A DNA stretch of 64,000 nt from positions 124,001-188,000 of the forward strand of contig NZ_VSST01000019.1 in the NCBI RefSeq assembly GCF_019402665.1, written 5' to 3'. Below are positions 25,819 to 35,331 of this stretch, in pieces; position 1 is the stretch's first letter; each line of letters opens with the position of its first letter. A program made the translations under genes and the position numbers. The notes below the pieces were generated by a model that was not told where the DNA came from, did no database searches, and saw only the letters and a list, made by a program, of their open reading frames with translations. The stretch is from Bradyrhizobium canariense (lineage in GTDB: Bacteria; Pseudomonadota; Alphaproteobacteria; Rhizobiales; Xanthobacteraceae).

Positions 25819-26175
25819 CTATTTCGGCCTTACTGTCGGATCCCCGCCGGGGCTGCCGGGGGGCGGGATCACGGGCATGGCGCCGTTCGTGCTAGGCGCC
25901 GGGGCGTGCATCTCGGGATCGACGCCGGAGGGCGGGCAGAGCACGCCGTCCGATTTGGCCAGCTTGTCGCCGAGCGGTTCCCGGGACTGGCCGGTGGTGG
26001 TGCCGTCGGCTGAGCGGTTCGGGCGGTCCTGCGGCGTGCAATTAGTGGCGTGCTGCGGGGATGGCGGCGCGGTTTGTTGCGGCGGCGTCGCCGGGGCGGG
26101 CGGGGCCTGCGCGATCGCGCTGCCGGAGGCGGCGATCAGGAGGCTGGCCAGAATGATGTTCGATGTGGTGCGCAT
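25819..26175 (-). CDS. Small exported proline-rich protein
   Basis: 118 residues. A clear Sec signal (RTTSNIILASLLIAASGSAIAQA, cleavage after AQA) is followed by a Pro/Thr/Gln-rich mature chain with two cysteines (ATNCTPQDRP and DGVLCPPSG) and a proline-glycine tail. No catalytic domain. Probably periplasmic. Function unknown. Confidence 0.7.
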   Translation of the reverse strand: MRTTSNIILASLLIAASGSAIAQAPPAPATPPQQTAPPSPQHATNCTPQDRPNRSADGTTTGQSREPLGDKLAKSDGVLCPPSGVDPEMHAPAPSTNGAMPVIPPPGSPGGDPTVRPK

Positions 26176-26221
26176 GGGAGGGAAACGCGCGGGGCGCGCG
26201 CCCTGTTCCCACCCCCGAACA

Positions 26222-26860
26222 TTACGATTTGAGGTAGCGGATCAACGAAAAGTGCCCCATCGGCGGCATCGGGCGGCGCTCCGCCAGCGTAACGCCGCCG
26301 TGCTTTGCGGCCCAGACGACCAGGCGGGCCCACGGAAACTCCGGGCGCCAGCCGAGGCGGCGGGCCAAGGGCGCAAACGCGAGTTCGGAGAGTTTGCGCA
26401 AACCCTTTTCGGCGCCGATGTGATTGACCAGGATCAGCTCGCCGCCGGGCTTGAGCACGCGCACGAACTCGTCGAGCGTGCCCTCCGGATCCGGCACGGC
26501 GGTGATGACGTATTGCGCGACCACCGCGTCGAAGAAGTTTCCGGGGAAGGCGAGATTCTTCGCGTCCATCACCGAGAGCACCTCGACATTGCTCAGGCGC
26601 AGCGCACGCACGCGCGATTGCGCCTTGCGCAGCATCGGCTCGGAGATGTCGACCCCGCAGATTTTTGTGGTGCGCGCATAATCCGACAGCGAAAGCCCGG
26701 TGCCGACGCCGACGTCGAGGATACGGCCGCCGATACGGTCGGCCTCGGCGATGGTCGACTGCCGGCCGGCGTCGAACACCTTGCCGAACACGAGATCGTA
26801 GACCGGCGCCCAGCGGCCATAGGCCTTCTCGACCCCGGCCCGCGAGATGTCTGCTGCCAT
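26222..26860 (-). CDS. pmtA: Phosphatidylethanolamine N-methyltransferase-like
   Basis: 212 residues. EKAYGRWAPVYDLVFGKVF followed by SAM motif ILDVGVGTGLSL, then AQYVITAVPDPEGTLDEF and RVLKPGGELILVNHIG, matches the PmtA family that methylates phosphatidylethanolamine toward phosphatidylcholine in rhizobia and Rhodobacter. Phosphatidylcholine is a major lipid of such bacteria. Ends before a short AT-rich spacer behind mnmA, transcribed in the same direction. Ubiquinone methyltransferase-like proteins share the fold, so the substrate is probable, not proven. Confidence 0.75.
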   Translation of the reverse strand: MAADISRAGVEKAYGRWAPVYDLVFGKVFDAGRQSTIAEADRIGGRILDVGVGTGLSLSDYARTTKICGVDISEPMLRKAQSRVRALRLSNVEVLSVMDAKNLAFPGNFFDAVVAQYVITAVPDPEGTLDEFVRVLKPGGELILVNHIGAEKGLRKLSELAFAPLARRLGWRPEFPWARLVVWAAKHGGVTLAERRPMPPMGHFSLIRYLKS

Positions 26861-26881
26861 GCCCCTGCCCTATATATTTTT

Positions 26882-28063
26882 TTAGCCGCGGACCGCTTCT
26901 GCGAGCGGCCTCGTCGTGCTGCTTGCGGCCTTCGCGGCGGCGCTTTGAATGAAGCCGCCGCCGAGCACGCAGGCCTGGCCGCCAGGTGCGTCGTAGAACA
27001 CGCAGGCCTGGCCCGGCGAAACGCCCTCTTCGCCGGCGACGAGCTCGACCTCGTAATGGCCGTTTGCGCCGCGCAGCCACGCCGGCTGGGGCGCGCGGGT
27101 CGAGCGCACGCGCACGAACATTTCGAGTCCATTGCCGATGGCGCAGTCGATGTCGCCATCGCCAATCCAGTTGACGTCGCGCAAGCTGATGCGATGCATC
27201 TTCAGCGCCTCGCGTGGGCCGACGACGACGCGGCGGTTGGCGGCCTCCAGCCGCACCACGAACAGCGGCGCGGCGGCTGCGATGCCGAGGCCGCGGCGCT
27301 GGCCGATGGTGAAATTGGCGATGCCGTTGTGACGGCCGAGCACGCGGCCGTCGAGATCGACGATGTCGCCGGGGTCCATCGCGTTCGGCCGCAGGCGGGT
27401 GATGATGTCGGTGTAGCGCCCGGTTGGCACGAAGCAGATGTCCTGGCTGTCGTGCTTGTCGGCGACGGCAAGACCGAAGCGCCGCGCCAGCTCGCGCGTC
27501 TCGGGCTTGGTCATGTCGCCGAGCGGAAAGCGCAGATAATCGAGCTGTTCCTGCGTGGTCGCGAACAGGAAGTAACTCTGGTCGCGATCAGCGTCGGCGG
27601 CACACACCAGCGCGCGCGAGCCGTCGTCGCGGCGACGCGAGGCGACGTAATGGCCGGTGGCAAGCGCGGTGGCGCCCAATTCGCGCGCGGTCTTCAAGAG
27701 GTCGCGGAACTTGACCGAGCGGTTGCACTCGATGCACGGCACCGGCGTCTCGCCGAGCGCGTAGCTGTCGGCGAAATTGTCGATGACGGATTCGCGAAAG
27801 CGGTCCTCGTAGTCGAGCACGTAATGGGGAATGCCGAGCTTGGCCGCGACATCGCGGGCGTCGTGGATGTCCTGGCCGGCACAGCAGGCGCCCTTGCGAT
27901 GGGTCGCAGCACCATGGTCGTAGAGCTGCAGCGTGATGCCGACGACGTCGTAGCCTTCCGCCTTCAAAAGCGCAGCCGTCGTCGATGAATCGACGCCGCC
28001 CGACATGGCAACGACGACCCTGGTATCCTCAGGACGGCCTTCGAGATCCAGACTGTTGAGCAT
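26882..28063 (-). CDS. mnmA: tRNA-specific 2-thiouridylase
   Basis: 393 residues from the ATG at 28063 (MLNSLDLEG); upstream codons to 28228 are proline-rich and were not used. PP-loop AMSGGVDSS, the conserved GACC and PCIECN cysteines (nucleophile pair), [13 protein letters not shown] and the C-terminal beta-barrel (GQRRGLG ... [17 protein letters not shown]) are all visible. It thiolates U34 of Lys, Glu and Gln tRNAs. Downstream pmtA is 21 bases away and may be cotranscribed. Confidence 0.95.
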   Translation of the reverse strand: MLNSLDLEGRPEDTRVVVAMSGGVDSSTTAALLKAEGYDVVGITLQLYDHGAATHRKGACCAGQDIHDARDVAAKLGIPHYVLDYEDRFRESVIDNFADSYALGETPVPCIECNRSVKFRDLLKTARELGATALATGHYVASRRRDDGSRALVCAADADRDQSYFLFATTQEQLDYLRFPLGDMTKPETRELARRFGLAVADKHDSQDICFVPTGRYTDIITRLRPNAMDPGDIVDLDGRVLGRHNGIANFTIGQRRGLGIAAAAPLFVVRLEAANRRVVVGPREALKMHRISLRDVNWIGDGDIDCAIGNGLEMFVRVRSTRAPQPAWLRGANGHYEVELVAGEEGVSPGQACVFYDAPGGQACVLGGGFIQSAAAKAASSTTRPLAEAVRG

Positions 28064-28361
28064 GGGCCTTAAAGCGTTGTGGACGGCGGCGTTGGGCGAT
28101 CCGCTGGGTGCTTCCGGCGGGACATCGGCGATCCCCCGGGAACTGAGAGTTCCCGAAGGGCACGGCCTGCCCGGTCGAAAGCGGTTGAGAGCTGTCTCTT
28201 TAATATAGGCGGCCTTCCGGTGAAGCAATCACGGACCCCGCAAGGTTTACGGCAATTCTTGCCGGGGAGGCAGAAATGGCGGGCCTTCGAGAGGCCCTGA
28301 GGCGGGGACGCCAAATCATCAAACCATTGATTTCATTAAATAAAATTACTCAGCGCGAGGA

Positions 28362-28376
28362 TGGCCCGCTCCTTGC
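28362..28376 (+). promoter_or_regulatory. Sigma54 (RpoN) promoter before fliK
   Basis: TGGCCCGCTCCTTGC has GG and GC separated by exactly 10 bases and matches TGGCACG-N4-TTGC with one change. It lies 38 bases ahead of the fliK GTG start, within reading frame of a longer nominal ORF, which argues for the GTG start. FlbD, the sigma54 activator of flagellar genes, is encoded at 35332. Confidence 0.82.
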
Positions 28377-28413
28377 TCCCTCTCATGGCGAAGATGTTTC
28401 CAAGGGGTTGCCT

Positions 28414-30054
28414 GTGGTCGGTCGTACGTCAGATGTCGTGGCAAGCGTGCAAGTCCCGAGCGCGCAGCAAAAGCCTGCCCGGTCGCAAGCGCCGAAAGAG
28501 AACTCCGCCAACGACTCGTTCGGCTCGCTGGTGGACAGCAACACCCAGGCGATCAGCGACAGCGCGGCGTCCTCCGCGCAGGACTCCCCGCGCCGGACCG
28601 ATTCATCCTCCTCCGCCTCGGACAGGAGCCCGCGCGATCGCTCGGCGACCGACAAGCCCTCGCAGAGCAAGGCCAGCGACGACACTGACAATTCCGCGTC
28701 CGCCAAAAACGACATCAAGAACGACGCCAAGAGCGACGCCAAGAACGATACGACGGCTGATGCGGCCAAGGCTGATAGCAAGACCAAGGACAAGCCGGAG
28801 GCGTCCGACGCCAAATCGGCCGACAAGTCTGCGGACAAGTCCGACGAGACCAAGGGGGACAAGGCCGACGGCAGCCTTGCCGCCTTTGACGCCGTCGCGG
28901 CCGCGCAGATTGACGCGACGCAGGCCGCCGCTGTGCCCGATCCAAACGCACTCGTCGTGGCCGTGCCGGCCGATCCGAACGCGGCTACGAACCAGGCCGC
29001 CGGCTCCGCCTCCTCGCCGCTGACGATTGCCGCCGCCGGCATCGCCGCCAGCGCGTCCATCGCGGCGCAGATCGCCGGCCCCAAGACCGATACCGCGACG
29101 CCGGGCGACAAGAGCGCCAAGACCGCAAGTGCCAAGGTCGATGCCGACACTTCGGCGACGCTGGCCGATGCCGCGACCGGGACGACCGATTCGACCGCGA
29201 CCGATGCCAAGACCAATGGCGGCCTGATCGCCGCGGTCGACCAGGGCACGCCAAAAACCTCGTTCAAGGCCGCAGCCCTTGCGCACGGCGCGGGCGACGT
29301 CTCCAATATCGGCCAGGACACCGGCAAGGCGAACGCCGCGCAGACCTCGGCGACAGCAGCGTCCGCCACCACGGCGCATCCGCAACCGGACAAGCCGTCC
29401 ATCGATGCGAACGCGGCCGACGCCAAGGCTGGGGCTTCCGACCGCACCGCCGATGTGGCACCGGCGACGACAACCAATCATGCCCATGCCGGCACGCAGG
29501 TCGCTGTCCCCACCACCGACACCAGCGCGCAGGCGGCCTCGGCCGTGCAGGCGTCGCTGACCAATACGACTTCGGCCGCGACCGCTTCGACCGCGACGCT
29601 CACGGCGACCGCGGCCACCAATACGGCCATTCCGATCAGCGGCGTGCCGATCGAAATTGCCGCCGCTGCGCGCGCGGGCAAGACCCGGTTCGACATCAGC
29701 CTCGATCCGCTCGACCTCGGCCGCATCGACGTCCGCATCAATGTCGACCGCAACGGCCAGGTCACCTCGCATCTCACCGTCGAGAAGCCGGAGACGCTGC
29801 AGATGCTGCGGCAGGACGCGCCGCAATTGCAGCGCGCGCTCGACGATGCCGGCCTTAAAACCGGCAGCAACGGACTGTCCTTCAGCCTGCGCGACCAGAA
29901 TTCATCGGGCCAGAACTCCGGCCAGAACAACGACAATGGCGGCAATGCCCGCCGGCTGATCGTCAGCGACGACGACGCAGTTCCCGCAGCCCCGGTCGGG
30001 CGCAGCTACGGCCGCATGCTCGGATCGAGCAGCGGCGTCGATATCAGAGTGTGA
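28414..30054 (+). CDS. fliK: Flagellar hook-length control protein FliK
   Basis: 546 residues from a GTG with AAGGGG ribosome site downstream of the sigma54 promoter; an ATG at 28276 would place the promoter inside the gene. Residues ~40-400 are low-complexity Ala/Asp/Lys/Ser/Thr, as in the ruler region of FliK. The C-terminal Flg_hook domain is recognisable (RFDISLDPLDLGRIDVRIN and the following VEKPETLQMLRQDAPQLQRAL). It sets hook length and switches export specificity. Followed immediately by flgD. Confidence 0.9.
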   Translation: MVGRTSDVVASVQVPSAQQKPARSQAPKENSANDSFGSLVDSNTQAISDSAASSAQDSPRRTDSSSSASDRSPRDRSATDKPSQSKASDDTDNSASAKNDIKNDAKSDAKNDTTADAAKADSKTKDKPEASDAKSADKSADKSDETKGDKADGSLAAFDAVAAAQIDATQAAAVPDPNALVVAVPADPNAATNQAAGSASSPLTIAAAGIAASASIAAQIAGPKTDTATPGDKSAKTASAKVDADTSATLADAATGTTDSTATDAKTNGGLIAAVDQGTPKTSFKAAALAHGAGDVSNIGQDTGKANAAQTSATAASATTAHPQPDKPSIDANAADAKAGASDRTADVAPATTTNHAHAGTQVAVPTTDTSAQAASAVQASLTNTTSAATASTATLTATAATNTAIPISGVPIEIAAAARAGKTRFDISLDPLDLGRIDVRINVDRNGQVTSHLTVEKPETLQMLRQDAPQLQRALDDAGLKTGSNGLSFSLRDQNSSGQNSGQNNDNGGNARRLIVSDDDAVPAAPVGRSYGRMLGSSSGVDIRV

Positions 30055-30067
30055 GGAGTATTCGATC

Positions 30068-30775
30068 ATGACTACCACGAATGCCGCCACCGCCCCGTCC
30101 GTCGTCTCCGGCACGACCGACCTGCCGAAATCCTCGTCGAACCCAAGCCTGGGCTCGAGCACCGGCGCGACGCTGGCCGGCAACTTCCAGACCTTCCTGA
30201 CGCTGCTGACGACGCAGCTGCAGAATCAGAATCCGCTCGATCCGCTGGACACCAACCAGTTCACACAGCAGCTGGTGCAGTTCGCCGGCGTCGAGCAGCA
30301 GCTCAAGACCAACGACTCGCTGTCCCAGCTCGTCACCCTGCAACAGACCACGCAGGCGACCCAGGCGCTCGGCTTCGTCGGCAAGACCGCCCTGGTCGAC
30401 GGCACGACCGCAAGCATGACCAACTCGTCGGCAACCTGGCATCTCAACGTGCCCAGCGACGCCACCGTCGACATCACCGTCGCCAATGCCAGCGGCCAGA
30501 CCGTGTTCACCGGCAAATACACCGCCGGCGCGGGCACCGACGTTCCGTTCACCTGGAACGGAATGGGCAATGACGGCACGCAATGGCCCGACGGTAAGTA
30601 CACGATCTCGGCCACGGGCAAGGACGTCGCCAACAACAATGTCGGCATCGCCGCGCAGGTGCAGGGCACGGTGTCATCCGTGGACCTGACCCAGTCGCCG
30701 CCGCTGCTGACCATCGATGGCGCCAGCTACACGATGAGCCAGGTCAAGAGCATCATCGCGACGGCCAGCAATTAA
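30068..30775 (+). CDS. flgD: Flagellar hook capping/basal-body rod modification protein FlgD
   Basis: 235 residues. The N-terminal block FQTFLTLLTTQLQNQNPLDP and DTNQFTQQLVQFAGVEQQLK is the FlgD hallmark, and the C-terminal FlgD Ig-like domain has FTWNGMGNDGTQWPDGKYT. It caps the growing hook and is exported by the flagellar secretion system. GAGGAG site 8 bases ahead of ATG, 13 bases after fliK, so cotranscribed from the sigma54 promoter. Confidence 0.95.
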   Translation: MTTTNAATAPSVVSGTTDLPKSSSNPSLGSSTGATLAGNFQTFLTLLTTQLQNQNPLDPLDTNQFTQQLVQFAGVEQQLKTNDSLSQLVTLQQTTQATQALGFVGKTALVDGTTASMTNSSATWHLNVPSDATVDITVANASGQTVFTGKYTAGAGTDVPFTWNGMGNDGTQWPDGKYTISATGKDVANNNVGIAAQVQGTVSSVDLTQSPPLLTIDGASYTMSQVKSIIATASN

Positions 30776-30790
30776 AGGCGGAATGCCGCT

Positions 30791-30915
30791 GTGTCGTCCT
30801 GGCGAAAGCCAGGACCCATCGCCACCGAAAGTCGTTTTGGCGCGAGGAAGTAACTCCGAGTCTTCGCCAAACTTCGCGCTGGGGTAATGGGTCCTGGCGT
30901 TCGCCAGGACGACGT
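30791..30915. repeat. Palindromic intergenic element, family A, copy 1
   Basis: Arms GTCGTCCTGGCGAAAGCCAG and its partner CTGGCGTTCGCCAGGACGAC enclose ~75 bases. A second copy, in opposite orientation, is at 36809-36933 (the GGGGTAATGG flank here is CCATTACCCC there). Confidence 0.9.
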
Positions 30916-31134
30916 TGAGGGCCGTGCGACACCCCCGCAGGCCTCTTTCGTTAGTAAAGTATTTACGAACACCCCCCTCGGCCCGCCCGGACGCACCGTC
31001 CCGCCGGTCGAGACGGCTGCGTTCCAGCCATTTTCAACGAGAATTGTATTGAAGCCTTAGGCTTAGCGGATTTTTAAGTCGGCGGGCGTAGGGTTCCTGA
31101 GTGAGTTCAGTGGTTGAGAGTTTGTGAGTACGCC

Positions 31135-31410
31135 ATGACAGAACCCCATCGCCCGAGGGTAAAATACGTCATCGGGCCGGACGGTAGTCCGTTGACGATT
31201 GCGGATCTGCCTGCACCCGGCACCAAACGCTGGGTCATCCGCCGCAAGGCCGAGGTCGTCGCCGCAGTCCGTGGCGGTCTTCTCTCCCTTGAGGAGGCCT
31301 GCAGCCGTTATACCCTGACGGTTGACGAATTCCTCTCCTGGCAGTTTTCGATCGACCAGCATGGTCTGGCGGGACTTCGCACCACCCGTATCCAACAATA
31401 TCGCCAGTAG
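31135..31410 (+). CDS. sciP: CtrA inhibitor SciP (DUF1153)
   Basis: 91 residues. The body RVKYVIGPDGSPLTIADLP, then TKRWVIRRKAEVVAAVRGGL, then LEEACSRYTLTVDEFLSWQ is almost the family consensus of SciP, a small HTH protein that blocks CtrA-dependent transcription in Caulobacter. ATG 31135 is preferred to in-frame codons 21 bases upstream. It precedes fliF, whose upstream region has a CtrA-type site, so it may tune flagellar timing. Confidence 0.93.
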   Translation: MTEPHRPRVKYVIGPDGSPLTIADLPAPGTKRWVIRRKAEVVAAVRGGLLSLEEACSRYTLTVDEFLSWQFSIDQHGLAGLRTTRIQQYRQ

Positions 31411-31438
31411 GCAATCCGGAAATCTGCGGCTTTTGACG

Positions 31439-31472
31439 AAAATCGGCCTCGCCTTGCGAGGCCGATTTTTTT
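31439..31472 (+). terminator. Rho-independent terminator after sciP
   Basis: AAAATCGGCCTCGC-CTT-GCGAGGCCGATTTTTTT: a 14-bp perfect stem, 3-base loop and a T run. It separates sciP from fliF, so fliF needs its own promoter. Confidence 0.93.
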
Positions 31473-31507
31473 CATGTTTCGTTTTGGCGCTACTTTTGTC
31501 GCAGCTC

Positions 31508-31525
31508 TTAACCTTCGTTAACCAT
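31508..31525 (+). promoter_or_regulatory. CtrA-type binding site upstream of fliF
   Basis: TTAACC-TTCG-TTAACCAT contains two TTAA half-sites separated by 6 bases (consensus TTAA-N7-TTAA), and the second is the TTAACCAT half-box described for CtrA in Caulobacter. It lies 78 bases ahead of the fliF start, behind the sciP terminator. Confidence 0.6.
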
Positions 31526-31602
31526 ATCGAAACCATCACCTAGGCAATAATTGCCCAGTCGGCCTTTCCTGTGAAAGCAGCCGAATCTGTCGGGGCGGTT
31601 GC

Positions 31603-33210
31603 TTGCAAGGTCTTGCGGACTTTCTGAAGGGTATCGGAGCCGCCCGGTTCGGGGCGATGATCGCGGTCACCGCCGCGCTCGTCGGCTTCTTTGCGTTCGT
31701 CATCATGCGCGTCACCACGCCGCAGATGACGACGCTGTTCACCGACCTCAGCGTCGAGGACTCCTCGGGCATCATCAAGGACCTGGAGCGCCAGGGCATC
31801 CAGTTCGAGCTGCGCAACGAGGGCACCATCATCATGGTGCCCAAGGACAAGGTCACCCGGCTGCGGATGAAGCTCGCCGAGGGCGGCCTGCCCAAGGGCG
31901 GCGGGGTCGGCTACGAGGTGTTCGACAAGTCGGATGCGCTCGGCACCACCTCTTTCGTCCAGAACATCAACCATCTCCGCGCGCTGGAAGGCGAGCTCGC
32001 CCGCACCATCCGCGCCATCGACCGCATCCAGGCCGCCCGCGTTCATTTGGTGCTGCCCGAGCGCCCGCTGTTCTCGCGCGAGGCGCCGGAGCCGTCGGCC
32101 TCGATCGTGGTGCGGGTCCGCGGCGCGCTGGAAGCCCAGCAGATCCGCGCCATCCGCCACCTCGTCGCCTCTGCCGTGAACGGGCTGAAGCCGCAGCGGG
32201 TCTCGATCGTCGACGAGACCGGGCAGCTGCTCGCCGACGGCGCCCAGACCGATCCGGAGCAGGCGATGGGCGACGAGCGCCGCACCGCCTTCGAGAAGCG
32301 GATGCGCAAGCAGGTCGAGGACATCGTCTCCTCCGTGGTGGGGACGGGGCGGGCCCGGGTCCAGCTCTCCGCCGATTTCGACTTCAACAAGATCACCCAG
32401 ACCTCGGACAAGTACGACCCCGAAGGCCGCGTGCTGCGCTCGACCCAGACGCGCGAAGAGCAGAGCATGACCGCCGACAACAACGGCCAGGTCACCGTCA
32501 ACAACGAGTTGCCGGGCAACCAGCAGAACGGCGGCGTCGCGGCCAAGGACCAGAGCAAGAAGAGCGAAGAGACCAACAATTACGAGATCTCCCGCACCAC
32601 CAAGACCGAGGTGACCGAGGCCGGCCGGGTCAACCGCATCTCGGTCGCGGTGCTGGTCGACGGCATCTACTCCAAGAACGACAAGGGCGATCTGGCCTAC
32701 CAGGACCGCACCAAGGAGCAGCTCGACCGCATCGCCACGCTGGTGCGCTCGGCGATCGGCTTCGACCAGAAGCGCGGCGACCAGGTCGAGGTCGTCAATC
32801 TGCGCTTTGCCGACGCCCCCTCCACCACCCCGATCGCGGAGCCGAGCGGCTTGCTCGGCATGCTCCAGTTCACCAAGGACGACGTCATGTACTTCGTCGA
32901 GCTCGGCGTGATGATGCTGCTCGGCCTGGTCGTGCTGTTCCTGGTGATCCGGCCGCTGGTCAAGCGCATCCTGGCATCGGACGAAGTCGCGGCCGCCATC
33001 TCCGGCGTCCTCACCGGTCCGGCGAGCGACGAGGCCGCGCCCGCCAGCCAGCCGCTCCTGCCGAGCGGCGCCGCGAGCGCGATCGACGTCGCCACCGTCC
33101 AGGGCCAGGTCCATGCCCAATCCGTCCATCGCGTCGGCGAACTCGCCGAGCGCAATCCCAACGAGACCGTCGCCATCATCCGCCAATGGCTGACCGAACC
33201 CACGAAATAA
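31603..33210 (+). CDS. fliF: Flagellar MS-ring protein FliF
   Basis: 535 residues from a TTG start; no ATG or GTG lies in frame between it and the upstream stop. First membrane segment AVTAALVGFFAFVIM, then the YscJ-type ring-building domain (FDKSDALGTTSFVQ, LEGELARTI, ARVHLVLPER) and the second membrane segment VMMLLGLVVLFLVI near residue 440. The C-terminus binds FliG, encoded next. Forms the inner-membrane base ring of the motor. Confidence 0.95.
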   Translation: MQGLADFLKGIGAARFGAMIAVTAALVGFFAFVIMRVTTPQMTTLFTDLSVEDSSGIIKDLERQGIQFELRNEGTIIMVPKDKVTRLRMKLAEGGLPKGGGVGYEVFDKSDALGTTSFVQNINHLRALEGELARTIRAIDRIQAARVHLVLPERPLFSREAPEPSASIVVRVRGALEAQQIRAIRHLVASAVNGLKPQRVSIVDETGQLLADGAQTDPEQAMGDERRTAFEKRMRKQVEDIVSSVVGTGRARVQLSADFDFNKITQTSDKYDPEGRVLRSTQTREEQSMTADNNGQVTVNNELPGNQQNGGVAAKDQSKKSEETNNYEISRTTKTEVTEAGRVNRISVAVLVDGIYSKNDKGDLAYQDRTKEQLDRIATLVRSAIGFDQKRGDQVEVVNLRFADAPSTTPIAEPSGLLGMLQFTKDDVMYFVELGVMMLLGLVVLFLVIRPLVKRILASDEVAAAISGVLTGPASDEAAPASQPLLPSGAASAIDVATVQGQVHAQSVHRVGELAERNPNETVAIIRQWLTEPTK

Positions 33211-33227
33211 TCGAGAAGTGATCTGAC

Positions 33228-34319
33228 ATGGCCGCTGCCCTGCAAAACGCCAATTCCAACGACATCACCAGCGTGATCTCCACGCTCGGTCAGCGTGCCG
33301 GCAGCCGCGGAGGCGCGAAGGTCGACGCGGTGGCGGGGCCGAAGCGCGCCGCGATCCTGATGCTGGCGCTCGGCGAGCAATATGGCGGCAAGATCTGGTC
33401 GCTGCTCGACGACGACGAGGTGCGCCAGCTCTCGCTGGAAATGTCGACGCTCGGCACCGTCGAGGTCGACACCGTGGAGGACATGCTGCTCGAATTCGTC
33501 TCGCGGATGTCGGCCTCAGGCGCGCTGATGGGCAATTTCGACGCCACCGAGCGGCTGCTCCAGCAATATCTGGCCCCCGAGCGCGTCAACGGCATCATGG
33601 ACGAAATCCGCGGCCCCGCCGGCCGTAACATGTGGGAGAAGCTCTCTAACGTGCAGGAAGAGGTGCTCGCCAATTATCTCAAGAACGAATATCCGCAGAC
33701 CATCGCGGTCGTGCTGTCGAAGCTGAAGCCGGAACACGCCGCGCGCGTGCTTGGCATCTTCCCCGAGGATCTGGCGCTCGACGTCGTCAACCGCATGCTG
33801 AAGATGGAGGCGGTGCAGAAGGAGGTGATCGAGAGCGTGGAGAAGACGCTGCGCACCGAATTCATGTCCAATTTGTCACAGACCCGCCGACGCGACGCCC
33901 ACGAGGTGATGGCGGAAATCTTCAACAATTTCGACCGCCAGACCGAAACCCGCTTCATCACCTCGCTGGAAGAGGACAACCGCGAATCGGCCGAGCGCAT
34001 CAAGGCGCTGATGTTCACCTTCGACGACCTCGTGAAGCTGGATTCCGGCTCCGCCCAGACCCTGATGCGCAACGTCGACAAGGACAAGCTCGGCGTCGCG
34101 CTCAAGAGCGCCAACGAGGACGTCCGCAATTTCTTCTTCGGCAACATGTCGTCGCGTGCGGCAAAAATGCTCCAGGATGACATGGCGGCGATGGGTCCGG
34201 TCCGCCTGCGCGACGTCGACGAGGCCCAGGCGCTGCTGGTCAACCTCGCCAAGGATCTCGCCGCCAAAGGCGAGATCATGCTGACCAAGAACCGCGCCGA
34301 CGACGAGCTGGTGTATTGA
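33228..34319 (+). CDS. fliG: Flagellar motor switch protein FliG
   Basis: 363 residues. [15 protein letters not shown] at the N-terminus, the central [22 protein letters not shown], and the C-terminal torque-generating domain with charged residues ([29 protein letters not shown] region) are typical. It couples stator to rotor and, with FliN and FliM (not encoded here), forms the switch. 17 bases after fliF; stop overlaps the fliH start. Confidence 0.95.
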   Translation: MAAALQNANSNDITSVISTLGQRAGSRGGAKVDAVAGPKRAAILMLALGEQYGGKIWSLLDDDEVRQLSLEMSTLGTVEVDTVEDMLLEFVSRMSASGALMGNFDATERLLQQYLAPERVNGIMDEIRGPAGRNMWEKLSNVQEEVLANYLKNEYPQTIAVVLSKLKPEHAARVLGIFPEDLALDVVNRMLKMEAVQKEVIESVEKTLRTEFMSNLSQTRRRDAHEVMAEIFNNFDRQTETRFITSLEEDNRESAERIKALMFTFDDLVKLDSGSAQTLMRNVDKDKLGVALKSANEDVRNFFFGNMSSRAAKMLQDDMAAMGPVRLRDVDEAQALLVNLAKDLAAKGEIMLTKNRADDELVY

Positions 34320-34939
34320 TGGCCGCTCCGGCAAAATTCCTGTTCGACAACGACTTCGCAGCGCCCGACCGGACGCGCGAGAAGGCCGCAACCGCGGCCG
34401 AGATAGCCCAGAAGGTCGCGGAAGCCGAGGCGCGCGCCTATCAGGACGGCTTCGCCGCCGGCCAGCGCGAGGCCAAGGCCGAGAGCGACCGCCGTGTCGC
34501 GCTCGCCATGGAAGAGATCAACATCGCCATCCGGGGCATCGCCTCGGGCATCGGCAACATCGAATCCAAGATGGAGACCGAGGCGGTCGACGTCGCGGTC
34601 GCGGTGGCGCGCAAGCTGTGCGCCGATCTGGTCGCCGCCGAGCCGCTCGGCGAGATCGTCGCGCTGGTCAAGGACTGCTTCTCGCATCTGGTCGCGACGC
34701 CGCATCTCGTCGTCCGCATCAACGACGCGCTCTACGATTCCGCGCGCGAGAACATCGAGCGGCTGGCCAGGCAGAACGGCTTCGAAGGCCGGCTGGTGAT
34801 TCTGGCCGAGCCGGAGATTGCCACCGGCGACTGCCGGATCGAATGGGCCGATGGCGGCGTCGTGCTGGAGCGCGCCGCCATCGCGGCCAAGATCGACGAA
34901 ATGGTGGGACGCTATGTTGCGTCCCGCAGGGGGAGTTAA
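34319..34939 (+). CDS. fliH: Flagellar export ATPase regulator FliH-like
   Basis: 206 residues. The N-terminal KFLFDNDFA motif, the Ala/Glu-rich coiled segment with AxxxG-type spacing (YQDGFAAGQREAKAE) and the FliH/YscL C-terminal domain (VAVAVARKLCADLVAAEP) support the call. In alphaproteobacteria this gene between fliG and fliN is a divergent FliH that regulates FliI. ATG overlaps the fliG stop (TGATG). Confidence 0.8.
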   Translation: MAAPAKFLFDNDFAAPDRTREKAATAAEIAQKVAEAEARAYQDGFAAGQREAKAESDRRVALAMEEINIAIRGIASGIGNIESKMETEAVDVAVAVARKLCADLVAAEPLGEIVALVKDCFSHLVATPHLVVRINDALYDSARENIERLARQNGFEGRLVILAEPEIATGDCRIEWADGGVVLERAAIAAKIDEMVGRYVASRRGS

Positions 34940-34942
34940 ATC

Positions 34943-35293
34943 ATGAGCGACACTGACGGACAGGTCCCGCTGCCCGACCTCAACGGCCCGATGCCGCCTA
35001 CCGGCACCGACGTCGGCTACAACGAGGACGAATATGCGACGCGCGCCGCCGCCGACCTCGAGGCCGTGTTCGACGTGCCGGTGCAGGTTTCGGCGGTGCT
35101 GGGCCGCTCCAAGATGGACGTCAGCGAGCTGTTGAAGCTCGGACCCGGGACCGTGCTCGAGCTCGACCGGCGCGTCGGCGAGGCCATCGACATTTACGTC
35201 AACAACAAGCTGGTCGCCCGCGGCGAAGTCGTCCTGGTGGAGGACAAGCTCGGCGTGACCATGACCGAAATCATCAAGACTGAACGCGCCTAA
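34943..35293 (+). CDS. fliN: Flagellar motor switch protein FliN
   Basis: 116 residues. The C-terminal SpoA domain FDVPVQVSAVLGRSKMDVSELLKLGPGTVLELDR is split here for length but reads as one block; GEAIDIYVNNKLVARGEVVLVEDKLGV follows. It forms the C-ring with FliM and FliG. Three bases after fliH. The N-terminal 35 residues are acidic and variable. Confidence 0.95.
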   Translation: MSDTDGQVPLPDLNGPMPPTGTDVGYNEDEYATRAAADLEAVFDVPVQVSAVLGRSKMDVSELLKLGPGTVLELDRRVGEAIDIYVNNKLVARGEVVLVEDKLGVTMTEIIKTERA

Positions 35294-35331
35294 AGCGACG
35301 ACGCGCGGCAGCGCGACCACAGGAGACTGAC

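Noticed and set aside
25652..27988. Long open frame (778 codons) on the plus strand
   Set aside because: It runs antisense through mnmA and pmtA, which carry clear catalytic motifs. High GC makes antisense frames open. No domain is visible in the plus reading.
28383..29477. Minus-strand frame opposite fliK
   Set aside because: Alanine/serine-rich shadow of the low-complexity FliK region; no start context or domain.
31485..31500. Sigma54-like sequence TGGCGCTACTTTTGT before fliF
   Set aside because: The -12 element reads GT instead of GC; the CtrA-type site fits fliF better.
31599..33221. Second plus-strand frame over fliF
   Set aside because: Arg/Gly-rich shadow with no motif; the frame one base off encodes a full FliF.
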